The notes beneath the pieces were generated by a model. The model saw only the letters and a list, made by a program, of their open reading frames with translations. It did not search any database and was not told the origin of the DNA. From assembly GCA_964350875.1 (NCBI GenBank), contig CAYGLT010000001.1:1-64000 (forward strand): a DNA stretch of 64,000 bases. The letters run 5' to 3'. Source of the DNA: JAHBXC01 sp964350875 (GTDB taxonomy: Bacteria > Planctomycetota > Phycisphaerae > Phycisphaerales > UBA1924). The translations under genes and the position numbers were made by a program. Position 1 is the stretch's first letter. Each line of letters opens with the position of its first letter. This document shows positions 9,910-17,652 of this stretch, one piece after another.

Positions 9910-10002
9910 GCTGACTCCCGCCGTGCGAGCGGAGAACGGACACGAACCCACATCATGCTTCGTGTCCGGCGATCCGCAAGTTGCGTCTTTGTCGTCCGAG
10001 AA

Positions 10003-11136
10003 TCACGCCCCGGCGGGTGAGATTCGCGGCGCTGTGCCCCTCGGGTGCTCGATCTCCTTCGCGGCGGGGGTTCTCCACGCCGCAACCCAGTGCTCCGGGG
10101 CCGCCAGAACGAGCGATGAGTCCTCCGCCGGGCCGGGAGCACACTCTGTGCCCTCGGGCGCGGCGTCCCAAGGCCACCATGGATCGAGATGCGCGACCTC
10201 CGGCCTCGAGGCGCCGAACCTGGGGCGTGCGCCGACCGATTGCGCGATCGTCGTGAGCCGATCGCGACGGTCGCGCAACGACGGAATGCACGCGAGCAGC
10301 CCGCGGGTGTACGGGTGGAGCGGGTGCGCGAAGAGTTCGCGAGTTCGGGCGTATTCGACCACGCGCCCGGCGTACATCACGCACACCACATCGGAGTGTT
10401 CGTACACCACGCCCAGATCGTGCGTGATGAAGAGCACGCCGAGCCCTCGCTCGCGTCGAAGATCATCGATGAGCGCGAGGATCTGCTTCTGGATCGTCAC
10501 ATCCAGCGCGGTCGTCGGCTCGTCCGCGAGGAGCAGTCGCGGCTTGCACGCGAGGGCCATCGCGATCATCACACGCTGACGCATCCCGCCCGAAAACTCG
10601 TGTGGGTACGCGCTGAGCCGCTTGGCCGCGTTGGTGATGCCCACGGCGTCGAGGGCCTCGATCGCGACGCGGTCGGCCTCTTTGCCGCGCACGCCCTGGT
10701 GAAGCCGGATGGCTTCGCGGAGTTGCTCGCCGATCGTGAACACCGGATTGAGCGAGGACATCGGCTCCTGAAAGATCATCGCGATCTCGCCGCCCCGTAC
10801 GCCGCGCATCGCGCGCTCGTCGAGCGTGCGCAGGTCCACGGTGTCGCCTTGTTCGCGGCGCAGGAGAATGTGTCCCGCGTCGTACCTTCCGGGCGGCGTC
10901 GGCGCGAGCCCGAGTACGCTGAGCGCGGTGATCGACTTGCCGCAGCCCGACTCGCCGACAACCGCGAGGGTCTGCCCGTCGTAGACGCTCATCGAGGCGC
11001 CGTCGACCGCGAGGATGCGCGGGCCGCCCGGATTGTCGAACGACATCCTCAGGTCGCGCAGTTCGAGCAGGGGGGCCGTATCGGCCCGCGACGACGCGTC
11101 GCTCGCCACATCGTGCTGAAGCGCAGGAGCGTTCAT
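10003..11136 (-). CDS. Oligopeptide/dipeptide ABC transporter ATP-binding protein (OppD/DppD type)
   Basis: A 377-residue ABC ATPase that energises peptide or nickel/oligopeptide import. In order: Walker A GESGCGKS, Q-loop IFQEPMSSLNP, signature FSGGMRQRV, Walker B LLLADEPTTALD, H-loop THD, and the C-terminal OppD/DppD extension HPYTRGLLACIPSL. The tail after it is longer than usual and Trp-rich and carries no Cys cluster. The start at 11136 overlaps the oppC stop by 4 bases (ATGA). There is no second ATPase (OppF), OppB or binding protein in the window, so the rest of the transporter must be elsewhere. Confidence 0.9.
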   Translation of the reverse strand: MNAPALQHDVASDASSRADTAPLLELRDLRMSFDNPGGPRILAVDGASMSVYDGQTLAVVGESGCGKSITALSVLGLAPTPPGRYDAGHILLRREQGDTVDLRTLDERAMRGVRGGEIAMIFQEPMSSLNPVFTIGEQLREAIRLHQGVRGKEADRVAIEALDAVGITNAAKRLSAYPHEFSGGMRQRVMIAMALACKPRLLLADEPTTALDVTIQKQILALIDDLRRERGLGVLFITHDLGVVYEHSDVVCVMYAGRVVEYARTRELFAHPLHPYTRGLLACIPSLRDRRDRLTTIAQSVGARPRFGASRPEVAHLDPWWPWDAAPEGTECAPGPAEDSSLVLAAPEHWVAAWRTPAAKEIEHPRGTAPRISPAGA

Positions 11137-12362
11137 CGCGCCCTCTTCGGGTCGAACGCCTCTCGCAGGCCCTCGCCCACGAAGTTCAGCGCGAGCAGCG
11201 TCACGCCGAGCATCGCGCACGGGAACACGAGCAGCCACCAGCGTGAACGGACCGTGTTCAGTTCGTTCAGCCCCGCGGCCGCGAGGTTGCCCCAACTCGG
11301 CATGGGCGGCATCACGCCGATGCCCAGAAACGAAAGGAACGACTCCTGCAGGATCGCCTGCGGCACCGTGAGCGTCGCGTACACGATGATCGGCCCGAGC
11401 AGATTCGGAAGCAGGTGTTTCAGGAAGATCCGGCGCGTGGGGGCGCCGACGGCGAGCGCGGCCTCGACGAACGGCTGGTTCTTCAGACTCAGCACTTGCC
11501 CTCGGACGACGCGCGCCATCGTCAGCCACGACACGCCGCCGATCGCCACCAGCAGCGTGACGATGTTCACCACGCTCCGGCGTGATTCGATCGCCGACGA
11601 ACTGAACCGCGTCGACGCCTCCGCCTCGATCTTCGCGATCGCGTCGTCGTCCTCGCGCTGCGCGGGCGGGAGGGCCGCGATCTCACGCTCGACGAACGCC
11701 TCACGGGCCGCGGCCGAGTTCGCCACGCTCCGCGCGATGGCGCGGTCAGCGAGCGAATCCGCCGCTACGGCGAGCAGCACCACGAGCAGGATGTACGGCA
11801 ATCCGTACAGGATGTCCACGATGCGCATCATCACCGCGTCGACGCGGCCGCCGAACCAGCCCGCCGTCATGCCGTACGCCGTGCCGATCAGAACGCTGAT
11901 GAACGCCGCGGAAAGGCCGATGCCCAGCGAGATCCCGCCCCCGACCAGGATGCGCGTGAAGAGGTCGCGTCCGAGTTGATCCGCGCCGAGCGGGTAGACC
12001 GGGACGGCGTCGTTGATCTGCGCCGGCGTCGGATCGGGCGTGTCCTCCGGCGCGACGCCGAGTTCCGCCGCGAGCAGCGCGCGGGCGTCCGCCTCCGCTG
12101 CGCGGTCGAGTTGCGCGCGTTCCTCGTCCGTGTGAGGGACCCACGCCGGGGGGAGTTTCGTCGCGTCGAGATTCCCCGCGCGGTACCGGGGCACGCCCGC
12201 GGAGGGCGAATCGCCCATCGTCCACGGCAGCGAGAAGAGGCACGCGCCGAGCATGATCGCCAGCACGGCGGCGCCGATCATCCCCGCGACGGAACGCGTG
12301 AACGGGTTGTCCTTCTTGCGCGGCGGCGCGAGGAGCGCCGGGACCGCTTTCTGTTCAGCCAT
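11133..12362 (-). CDS. Oligopeptide ABC transporter permease (OppC type), enlarged
   Basis: A 409-residue permease. It has TM1 near residues 25-48, then the OppC signature LGADQLGRDLFTRILVGGG, five more TM segments and the EAA loop (VEAALAVGAPTRRIFLKHLLPNL). Two insertions make it about 100 residues longer than ordinary OppC. One is a charged 80-residue segment after TM1 rich in Asp, Glu and Pro. The other, of about 60 residues, is an Ala/Glu-rich, coiled-coil-like segment (REAFVEREIAALPPAQREDD) between TM helices. It forms a tight pair with the ATPase downstream and starts 42 bases after the preceding exported protein gene. Confidence 0.88.
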   Translation of the reverse strand: MAEQKAVPALLAPPRKKDNPFTRSVAGMIGAAVLAIMLGACLFSLPWTMGDSPSAGVPRYRAGNLDATKLPPAWVPHTDEERAQLDRAAEADARALLAAELGVAPEDTPDPTPAQINDAVPVYPLGADQLGRDLFTRILVGGGISLGIGLSAAFISVLIGTAYGMTAGWFGGRVDAVMMRIVDILYGLPYILLVVLLAVAADSLADRAIARSVANSAAAREAFVEREIAALPPAQREDDDAIAKIEAEASTRFSSSAIESRRSVVNIVTLLVAIGGVSWLTMARVVRGQVLSLKNQPFVEAALAVGAPTRRIFLKHLLPNLLGPIIVYATLTVPQAILQESFLSFLGIGVMPPMPSWGNLAAAGLNELNTVRSRWWLLVFPCAMLGVTLLALNFVGEGLREAFDPKRAR

Positions 12363-12404
12363 CCACGCGAAGGATACCGGCCTGCGCCGTGACTCGCTGC
12401 ATCC

Positions 12405-13265
12405 TCACCGCTGGGGCTGGCCGCGACGCTCGCCGCGCCTCGGTCCGGATTCACCGCCGGGCGGAGGAGGCTCGCCGGCCACGCCGCGCTCGAGTTCATC
12501 GACTTTCTCGGCGACGATCTCGTCGCGACGGGACATCTCCGCGTCGAGTTCCTCGCGCATCCGCTCGATGCGCTTCTCGAACCGGTCGAGCATCATCGCA
12601 CGCTCGCGGATGGTCAGATCCACACGCTCACGCACGAGGGCGAGCAGCGCGTCGCGACCTTCACCGTCCTGATTGTTGCGCGAGCGGAACGCGGCCTGCC
12701 TGATCCGCCAGTCCAGCCGCATCGACTGCAGGCGGATCTCGAACATCTCGGGGTCACGCTCGCGCAGTTCGATCTCCGGGATCACGCGCTGGGCCAGCCG
12801 GCCGTAGATCCGGTCCGCCTGGTCGGGATTCTCGCGGAGTTCCCGCTCGACACGCTCGGCCAGCGGCGGGGCGGTCTCGCGCAGGAAGTTCAGGATCTGC
12901 TCGCGTCGCTCGGGTGTGAGTTCCGCCGGATCGATCGAACGGTCCTGAGCGTCGCGATCACCGAAGCCGCGCTGCTCGCGCGGGTCGCGCATCAGCCCGC
13001 GGACGACCTGCGGCGCCGGTTCTCCTCGATCGAGGGCCTCCAACGCGTTCTGCAGCGCCGCTTCCTCGCGCCTCGTCTCGGCAAGACGCGCTTCGAGACG
13101 CTCACGCAGGTTCTCTCCATCGAATCGCTGGCCCCCACGGTCCTGATCACCGCGGGGTGGACCGCCGCCCGGCTGCGCGAGCGACGCCGCCCCGAACTGC
13201 ACGGCCGCCACGCACGCGACGGCCATGCAGATCAGGAACGAGTTGGTTCGATGCGTCCGGCGCAT
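12405..13265 (-). CDS. Exported charged coiled-coil protein, third gene of sigma factor operon
   Basis: A 286-residue product with a signal peptide (SFLICMAVACVAAVQFGAASLAQ) and a body made of Arg/Glu-rich helices (LRERLEARLAETRREEAAL, FEKRIERMREELDAEMSRR), ending in a Pro/Gly/Arg-rich tail. It resembles the periplasmic Spy/CpxP-like metal- or stress-sensing proteins in composition, but I cannot assign the family. It begins 2 bases after the stop of the putative anti-sigma gene. That placement suggests an extracytoplasmic regulator or a target of the same sigma system. Confidence 0.6.
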   Translation of the reverse strand: MRRTHRTNSFLICMAVACVAAVQFGAASLAQPGGGPPRGDQDRGGQRFDGENLRERLEARLAETRREEAALQNALEALDRGEPAPQVVRGLMRDPREQRGFGDRDAQDRSIDPAELTPERREQILNFLRETAPPLAERVERELRENPDQADRIYGRLAQRVIPEIELRERDPEMFEIRLQSMRLDWRIRQAAFRSRNNQDGEGRDALLALVRERVDLTIRERAMMLDRFEKRIERMREELDAEMSRRDEIVAEKVDELERGVAGEPPPPGGESGPRRGERRGQPQR

Positions 13266-13267
13266 AA

Positions 13268-13735
13268 TCACATCCACTCCTCGGCGTCGAACGCGGACCC
13301 GCCGAGATCCTCGTACGAGATCGCGCGGTCCGCGTCGTCGAGTTCCGACCTGAACGACGCGAGGTTCGCGCGGCCGAAGACTTCGCCATCCATCGCCAGC
13401 CACGCGTCGAGGTCGGTCAGCACATCGCGTTCGTCGGTCGCGGCGAGGGTTGTGTCGGCGGGCGCGGGCGACTGCCCGCCGCGCAGCGCGACGACCGACA
13501 CCGCGCCGACCGTCAGGAGCAGCGCGATCGCCGCGGCCACACGGAACGCGCTCGAGCGCCAGAACCCCACGCGGGCGATGACGATCGCCGGGGCGGCCTC
13601 GGGGGCTTCGGCGCGGAGTGCGGCGCGGAGCACGCGGGCCTCGAAGCCGGCGTCCGGCTCGGCGCGGAGCCGTGCCGCGTCGCGGTCGAGCGCGTCGGTG
13701 ATCGGGCGCAGGTTGGGATCGTCAGGAGTGTTCAT
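13268..13735 (-). CDS. Putative anti-sigma factor (single TM)
   Basis: A 155-residue protein with a cytoplasmic N-terminal helical segment (LDRDAARLRAEPDAGFEARVLRAALR), a single TM near residues 65-85 (AAAIALLLTVGAVSVVAL) and an acidic periplasmic tail. No zinc-binding HxxxCxxC motif is visible, so it is not a classical ZAS-type anti-sigma factor. The call rests on architecture and on a 14-base overlap with the ECF sigma gene. Confidence 0.6.
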   Translation of the reverse strand: MNTPDDPNLRPITDALDRDAARLRAEPDAGFEARVLRAALRAEAPEAAPAIVIARVGFWRSSAFRVAAAIALLLTVGAVSVVALRGGQSPAPADTTLAATDERDVLTDLDAWLAMDGEVFGRANLASFRSELDDADRAISYEDLGGSAFDAEEWM

Positions 13736-14378
13736 CGGTGTCGCTCGATGGCGGGGTGGTTGTATCAGATTCGATGGCGTCGCGGAGTTTGCGAAGCGCC
13801 CGGTGGTGCCGCGCGAGCACGGTGCCCACGGGCTGGCCGAGCATCGCGGCGATGCTCTTGAAGGACATCCCCGCGCGGTGGCGGAGTTCGACGACCTCGC
13901 GGTCGGCGTCGGGCAGGCCGCCCATCGCCCGGTGGAGCGAGGCGGTCTGCGCGGGATCGTGATCGTCGGCGTCGTCCGTTCGCGTCGAGCGTCCCGGGGC
14001 GTCGGCGGAGTCGCGGATCGTGGCCATCGCCGAGGCGCCGCGCTTCGACTTGCGGATCGCGTCGCGGACGCGGTTGGCGGCGATCTGGAAGAGCCAGGCC
14101 TCGAACGACCCACGCTCGTCGTACTCGCCCGACTGGATCTTGATGGAGACGGTGGCGAACACGGACTGGGCGATCTCCTCGGCCTGGTCGGGCCCGAGTT
14201 TCTTCGAACGCGCGAAGGCGTACAGCCGCCTCGCGTAGAGCGATACGAGCGTGGCCCAGGCGTCGCCCTCGCCCCGGCGTGCGGACTCCAGCACGGCCCC
14301 GAGGTCGCTCGGCGAGCGGCCCTGGGCGTGATCCGGGTTTCCGGACGAGGAGGAGGATTGCTCGGCCATTCGTTGCAT
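13722..14378 (-). CDS. ECF-type RNA polymerase sigma factor
   Basis: A 218-residue sigma-70 family regulator. Region 2 is at residues 35-100 (WATLVSLYARRLYAFARSK, QAEEIAQSVFATV, FEAWLFQIAANRVRDAIR). Region 4 is near residues 145-200 (LPDADREVVELRHRAGMSF, IAAMLGQPVGTVLARHHRAL), with the helix-turn-helix that reads the -35 element. Regions 1 and 3 are absent, as in extracytoplasmic-function sigmas. Starts at 14378 and 14369 are both possible; CAGGAC precedes the first. It heads a run with a TM anti-sigma candidate and an exported coiled-coil protein. Confidence 0.9.
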   Translation of the reverse strand: MQRMAEQSSSSSGNPDHAQGRSPSDLGAVLESARRGEGDAWATLVSLYARRLYAFARSKKLGPDQAEEIAQSVFATVSIKIQSGEYDERGSFEAWLFQIAANRVRDAIRKSKRGASAMATIRDSADAPGRSTRTDDADDHDPAQTASLHRAMGGLPDADREVVELRHRAGMSFKSIAAMLGQPVGTVLARHHRALRKLRDAIESDTTTPPSSDTDEHS

Positions 14379-14526
14379 CGTCCTGCTGGGAGGGGGAACG
14401 CCGCTCGGGGCAGGGTATTGCATCCTTGAAGGGGCTGAAGGCGGGCTTTCGACGCGCCGATCTTGACCATCGGGCGAGGGAGGTGCTACCTTCCCCCGTC
14501 CCCCAGCCCCCTGTGGGGCGACATAC

Positions 14527-14599
14527 GGGTAGTTAGCTCAGTTGGTAGAGCACCGCACTGAAAATGCGGGTGTCCCCGGTTCAAGTCCGGGACTGCCCA
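14527..14599 (+). tRNA. tRNA-Phe (anticodon GAA)
   Basis: A complete cloverleaf. The acceptor arm pairs GGGTAGT with ACTGCCC, the D arm is AGCTCAGTTGGTAGAGC, the anticodon loop CTGAAAA contains GAA, and the T loop is TTCAAGT. The discriminator is A and CCA is not encoded. Confidence 0.97.
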
Positions 14600-14637
14600 T
14601 TTCACCATCCTTTTTGGATCGTGACCAATGACGACGA

Positions 14638-14672
14638 CGCCTCGGGCTCACCCCCGGGGCGTTGTTCGTTTT
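14638..14672 (+). terminator. Intrinsic terminator of tRNA-Phe
   Basis: A 9-bp stem (CGCCTCGGG / CCCGGGGCG, one G-U) with a 6-base loop is followed by the T-rich TTGTTCGTTTTC. The right arm and tail (18 bases) recur exactly in the terminator at 19978-20012. The rest of 14673-14798 is low-complexity purine/pyrimidine-rich sequence (CCCTCCCC, GGGGAGGG) without a gene. Confidence 0.75.
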
Positions 14673-14798
14673 CAGTTGCTCCCTCCCCTTATGCGCAGCA
14701 TGGGGGAGGGCTGGGGAGGGGGCGAGAAACATCGGGCGAAGAAGAAGACCCCCTCCTTGCCTCCCCCATCGCCAGATGGTGGAGGGAGCGGAAGTCGT

Positions 14799-16004
14799 TC
14801 ACGATTCCATTCCGCTCCGCCCCTCTGTGAGTGACGGATCGGAATCGAATCGGCCTCGCTCCGGATCGAGCGAATAGGTGTACGGGTCGCCCTTCACGCC
14901 CATGCCCGCACGCCGCCAGCGGCCGTGCCCTGCGCCGAAGTTCAGCAAGCCCATCAGCCGTCGCCTGCCGATGAGCGGCGTCGCCCCGTCGGTCGCCGAG
15001 GGCCAGCGCTCGCGCAGTTCATCCGCCGTGATCCCCACCCCCCCGGCTGGCAGGAGTTCGAGGATCGTCGCCTCGTCGTCCGCGGCCTTCACCTGCGCGC
15101 GCTCGCCGATGATGGTGTAGCCCGTGTCGGTGAGTTCGATCACCGTCTCGGGTGTGATGTCGTCGTAGCGCCCGTACGCGCGGAGCAGCCGTCGGCGGTC
15201 GCGCGGGTCTTCGGGGCTGTGCCGGCGCAGCTCGACGATGACATCGACGAACCCGGGCAGCGCCCCGGTGCCGCGCGTGGCGGTCGCCTCGCCGCCCCCG
15301 CCTTTGCGAGGGTGCATGACGAGCAGCACCGCCGCGCCTGCGTTGGAGAGGTCGCGCAGGGGGGTGAGCGCGTCGAGCGCCTCGCTCGCGTCGTTCTCGT
15401 TGCTCACGGGCCAGACGCTGGGCAGCGTGTCGATGACCACCAGCGCCACGCCCCGCCGTTTGACCTCCTCGACCATCGCGCCGATGAGCCGCAGCCATTC
15501 GAGGATGTTCGTGCGCGCGTACGAGGGGCGTTGCACGATGAGCACGCGCTGCGGGTCGATGCCCAGCGCGTCGCGGCGGCGCGCCCACACACCGGCGGGT
15601 TCCTCGGAAACGATCAGGACCGGCCCGTCGATGGGCGACTCGACCAGCCCGCCCCCGGCGTGCAGGTCGCGGAGCAGGTGCGCGAGCATCGTGGACTTGC
15701 CCGCCTTCCACAGCCCGGTGAGAAGCGTGATCGCCTCGCTCGCGATGTAGCCGGGCATGATCCAGTCGGGCGCCTCCGACGGCCCGAGTTCGCCCAGCGT
15801 CACCAGCGTAAAGGGCGTGTCGCAGGGCGACGGTTTCGATTCCGTTCCGCCGCTCTGAGAGGGGCTGACCGGAATCGAAACGCTCGTGGGCTCGGGATCG
15901 CGGGGGCGGTGGGGGCGGCGGATCTTCGTCGCGGTCTTGAGGACCGCCGTGATCTCGTCGTCGGTGAAGTCGAAGCGCGGGATAGATGAGGTTGGCGTCG
16001 TCAT
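14799..16004 (-). CDS. RepA-like AAA/RecA-fold ATPase
   Basis: A 401-residue protein. After a disordered Ser/Pro-rich N-terminus comes WIMPGYIASEAITLLTGLWK, then Walker A (GLWKAGKST) near residue 98. LIVSEEPAG, Walker B LVVIDTL and the sensor-like LLVMHPRKGGGGEATATRGTGAL follow. This is the order found in RepA/KaiC-type replicative helicase-like ATPases (AAA_25 class) of plasmids and phages. A winged-helix-like C-terminal part (VGITADELRERWP) follows. It is alone, with no primase, integrase or recombinase nearby, and lies next to tRNA-Phe, a common integration site. ATG 16004 was chosen because upstream codons look non-coding. Confidence 0.7.
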   Translation of the reverse strand: MTTPTSSIPRFDFTDDEITAVLKTATKIRRPHRPRDPEPTSVSIPVSPSQSGGTESKPSPCDTPFTLVTLGELGPSEAPDWIMPGYIASEAITLLTGLWKAGKSTMLAHLLRDLHAGGGLVESPIDGPVLIVSEEPAGVWARRRDALGIDPQRVLIVQRPSYARTNILEWLRLIGAMVEEVKRRGVALVVIDTLPSVWPVSNENDASEALDALTPLRDLSNAGAAVLLVMHPRKGGGGEATATRGTGALPGFVDVIVELRRHSPEDPRDRRRLLRAYGRYDDITPETVIELTDTGYTIIGERAQVKAADDEATILELLPAGGVGITADELRERWPSATDGATPLIGRRRLMGLLNFGAGHGRWRRAGMGVKGDPYTYSLDPERGRFDSDPSLTEGRSGMES

Positions 16005-16114
16005 GCGCCGAGAGTGCCCGAAAGCAGCCGAACCGCAAGGGCTCGAGCGCGCAGGGCCACGATTCGGCGCACGGCGCGTGCCGACGCGTGAACATTGCGC
16101 GCACGGCGGTGGTC

Positions 16115-17404
16115 TCACTCCGGGCAGGGCTGTCCGAAGTTGCTGAGCACCTCGTTCAGGTCGGCGAAGTTCACAACAGCATCGCCCGTGGTGTCGCCCG
16201 GGCAGGTCGCGCCGGGGAGCCGCTCGCTCCGGTAGACGCGCACACGCTGGCCGCCGGTTGCCGCGGCCATGAAATCGGGGATCCCGTCGCCGTTGACATC
16301 GCCCCCGCCGCTGACGAAGTTGCCGAGCGTGTTGACTTCCCCCCGACCGTTGAAGGTGTGGAGGGTTGAACCGTCGGCGCCCGAGTAGACATAGACGGCG
16401 CCCGAATTGAAGCCTTCGGGGTCGGCGCCGCTCGCGCCGACGATGAGGTCGGGGACCCCGTCGTTGTTGACATCGCCTGCTGCGCCGACGGCGACGCCCA
16501 GGAAGTCGCCCAACGCAGCGCCGTTGAAGGTGTGCAGGGTTGAGCCGTCGGCGCCCGAGTAGACACGGGCGATGCCGGAGGTCAGTTCGACGACGGTCAG
16601 GGAGTGGCCGCCGGCGATGAAGTCGGCGAAGCCGTCGCCGTTGACATCGCCCGCGCCGCTGACGGACATGCCGAACCCGCTCGCGATCTGGTCTCCGGGG
16701 ATGGTGTACAGGACCGAGCCGTCGGCGCCGGAGAAGACGCGCGCGGCGCCCGGTACGGTTCCCAGGACGAGGTTCCCCGGCATCCCGACGATGAGGTCGT
16801 CGAAGCCGTCGTTGTTGACATCGCCCGCGCCGCTGACGGAGGAGCCGAAATGGTCTTGGGCCATATCGCCGTCGAAGGTGTGCAGGATCGAGCCGTCGGC
16901 GCCTGAGAAGACGCGGGCCTGGCCGGTGTTGGCGTTGGCGTCGGGCGCACCGAGAATGACATCGTCGAAGCCGTCGTTGTTGACATCGCCTGCGCCGCTG
17001 ACGGACGAGCCGAGCCCTGACAAGGTGTGGAGGACCGAGCCGTCGGCGCCGGAGAAGACCTGGGCGAGGTCGACATTCGTGCCGACGATAAGGTCGGGGG
17101 CTCCGTCATTGTTGACATCGCCCGCACCGCTGACGGAGACGCCAAAGTCGTTGCCCGGAGCGGCGCCGTTGAAGGTGTGGATGGTGTCGCCATCGAAACC
17201 GGAGATGACCCGTGCGATGCCGGTCTGGCTGTTGTGGATGTTGTTGCCGATGATGATGTCATCGAACCCGTCGCCGTTGACATCGCCCGCGTTGGCGCAC
17301 ACTCTGGCGGCGTCGATGGGATACTGGGGAAGGTGCGTGTGTTGGGCATGAACGACGGCGGGGAGGGCCATCAGGAACGCGGCGGCGATGAGACGATGAG
17401 GCAT
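16115..17404 (-). CDS. Exported FG-GAP repeat protein with dockerin-like tail
   Basis: A 429-residue secreted protein: signal peptide (LIAAAFLMALPAVVHAQ), then about seven integrin-alpha type FG-GAP repeats of roughly 50-60 residues. Each repeat has a calcium-binding DVNNDG.PDLIVG loop and a VFSGADGS-LHT strand pair, which predicts a beta-propeller. The C-terminus is a single dockerin-like half (CPGDTTGDAVVNFADLNEVL) ending in a Cys. The repeats are also visible at DNA level. AGGAG lies 8-9 bases before ATG 17404. It probably acts outside the cell in adhesion or binding; the ligand is unknown. Confidence 0.85.
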   Translation of the reverse strand: MPHRLIAAAFLMALPAVVHAQHTHLPQYPIDAARVCANAGDVNGDGFDDIIIGNNIHNSQTGIARVISGFDGDTIHTFNGAAPGNDFGVSVSGAGDVNNDGAPDLIVGTNVDLAQVFSGADGSVLHTLSGLGSSVSGAGDVNNDGFDDVILGAPDANANTGQARVFSGADGSILHTFDGDMAQDHFGSSVSGAGDVNNDGFDDLIVGMPGNLVLGTVPGAARVFSGADGSVLYTIPGDQIASGFGMSVSGAGDVNGDGFADFIAGGHSLTVVELTSGIARVYSGADGSTLHTFNGAALGDFLGVAVGAAGDVNNDGVPDLIVGASGADPEGFNSGAVYVYSGADGSTLHTFNGRGEVNTLGNFVSGGGDVNGDGIPDFMAAATGGQRVRVYRSERLPGATCPGDTTGDAVVNFADLNEVLSNFGQPCPE

Positions 17405-17581
17405 GAAGGATGCTCCTGTGCCGCTCATGCGGCGGGATGAGAGGTGGGTTGGGGGGCGAAAGTCGCTGCCGGGCCGAGTGTACAGAATGACGGCCGAGAA
17501 ACAACCAACTCACGGCAGATCGTGTTTGCAAACGCGGATGGCGGCAGGATTTTTTCTCGCCGGAAGGTGCTAGATCTACCT

Positions 17582-17633
17582 CGCTTGCGCCAAGTCCCCT
17601 TTGGCGAGCGGCCGCGCATCCCGCGCGGCGCTC
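17582..17633 (+). promoter_or_regulatory. Two mutually exclusive hairpins in the 5' leader of the next gene
   Basis: Hairpin A pairs 17582-17593 with 17601-17610 (10 bp with a 2-base bulge, 7-base loop). Hairpin B pairs 17606-17617 with 17623-17633 (about 11 bp with a 1-base bulge). Both need GAGCG at 17606-17610, so only one can form. The start codon at 17653 lies 20 bases further on, with GGGAG in between. Pairing is seen directly; any regulatory role is inference. Confidence 0.35.
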
Positions 17634-17652
17634 GGAACAAGGGAGACACCAC

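Noticed and set aside
16260..17290. Regularly spaced direct repeats resembling a CRISPR array
   Set aside because: The repeats keep the reading frame and encode FG-GAP calcium loops (DVNNDG) with variable spacing.
17524..17533. GTTTGCAAAC palindrome as a regulator site
   Set aside because: Single short copy without a positioned promoter; not enough support.
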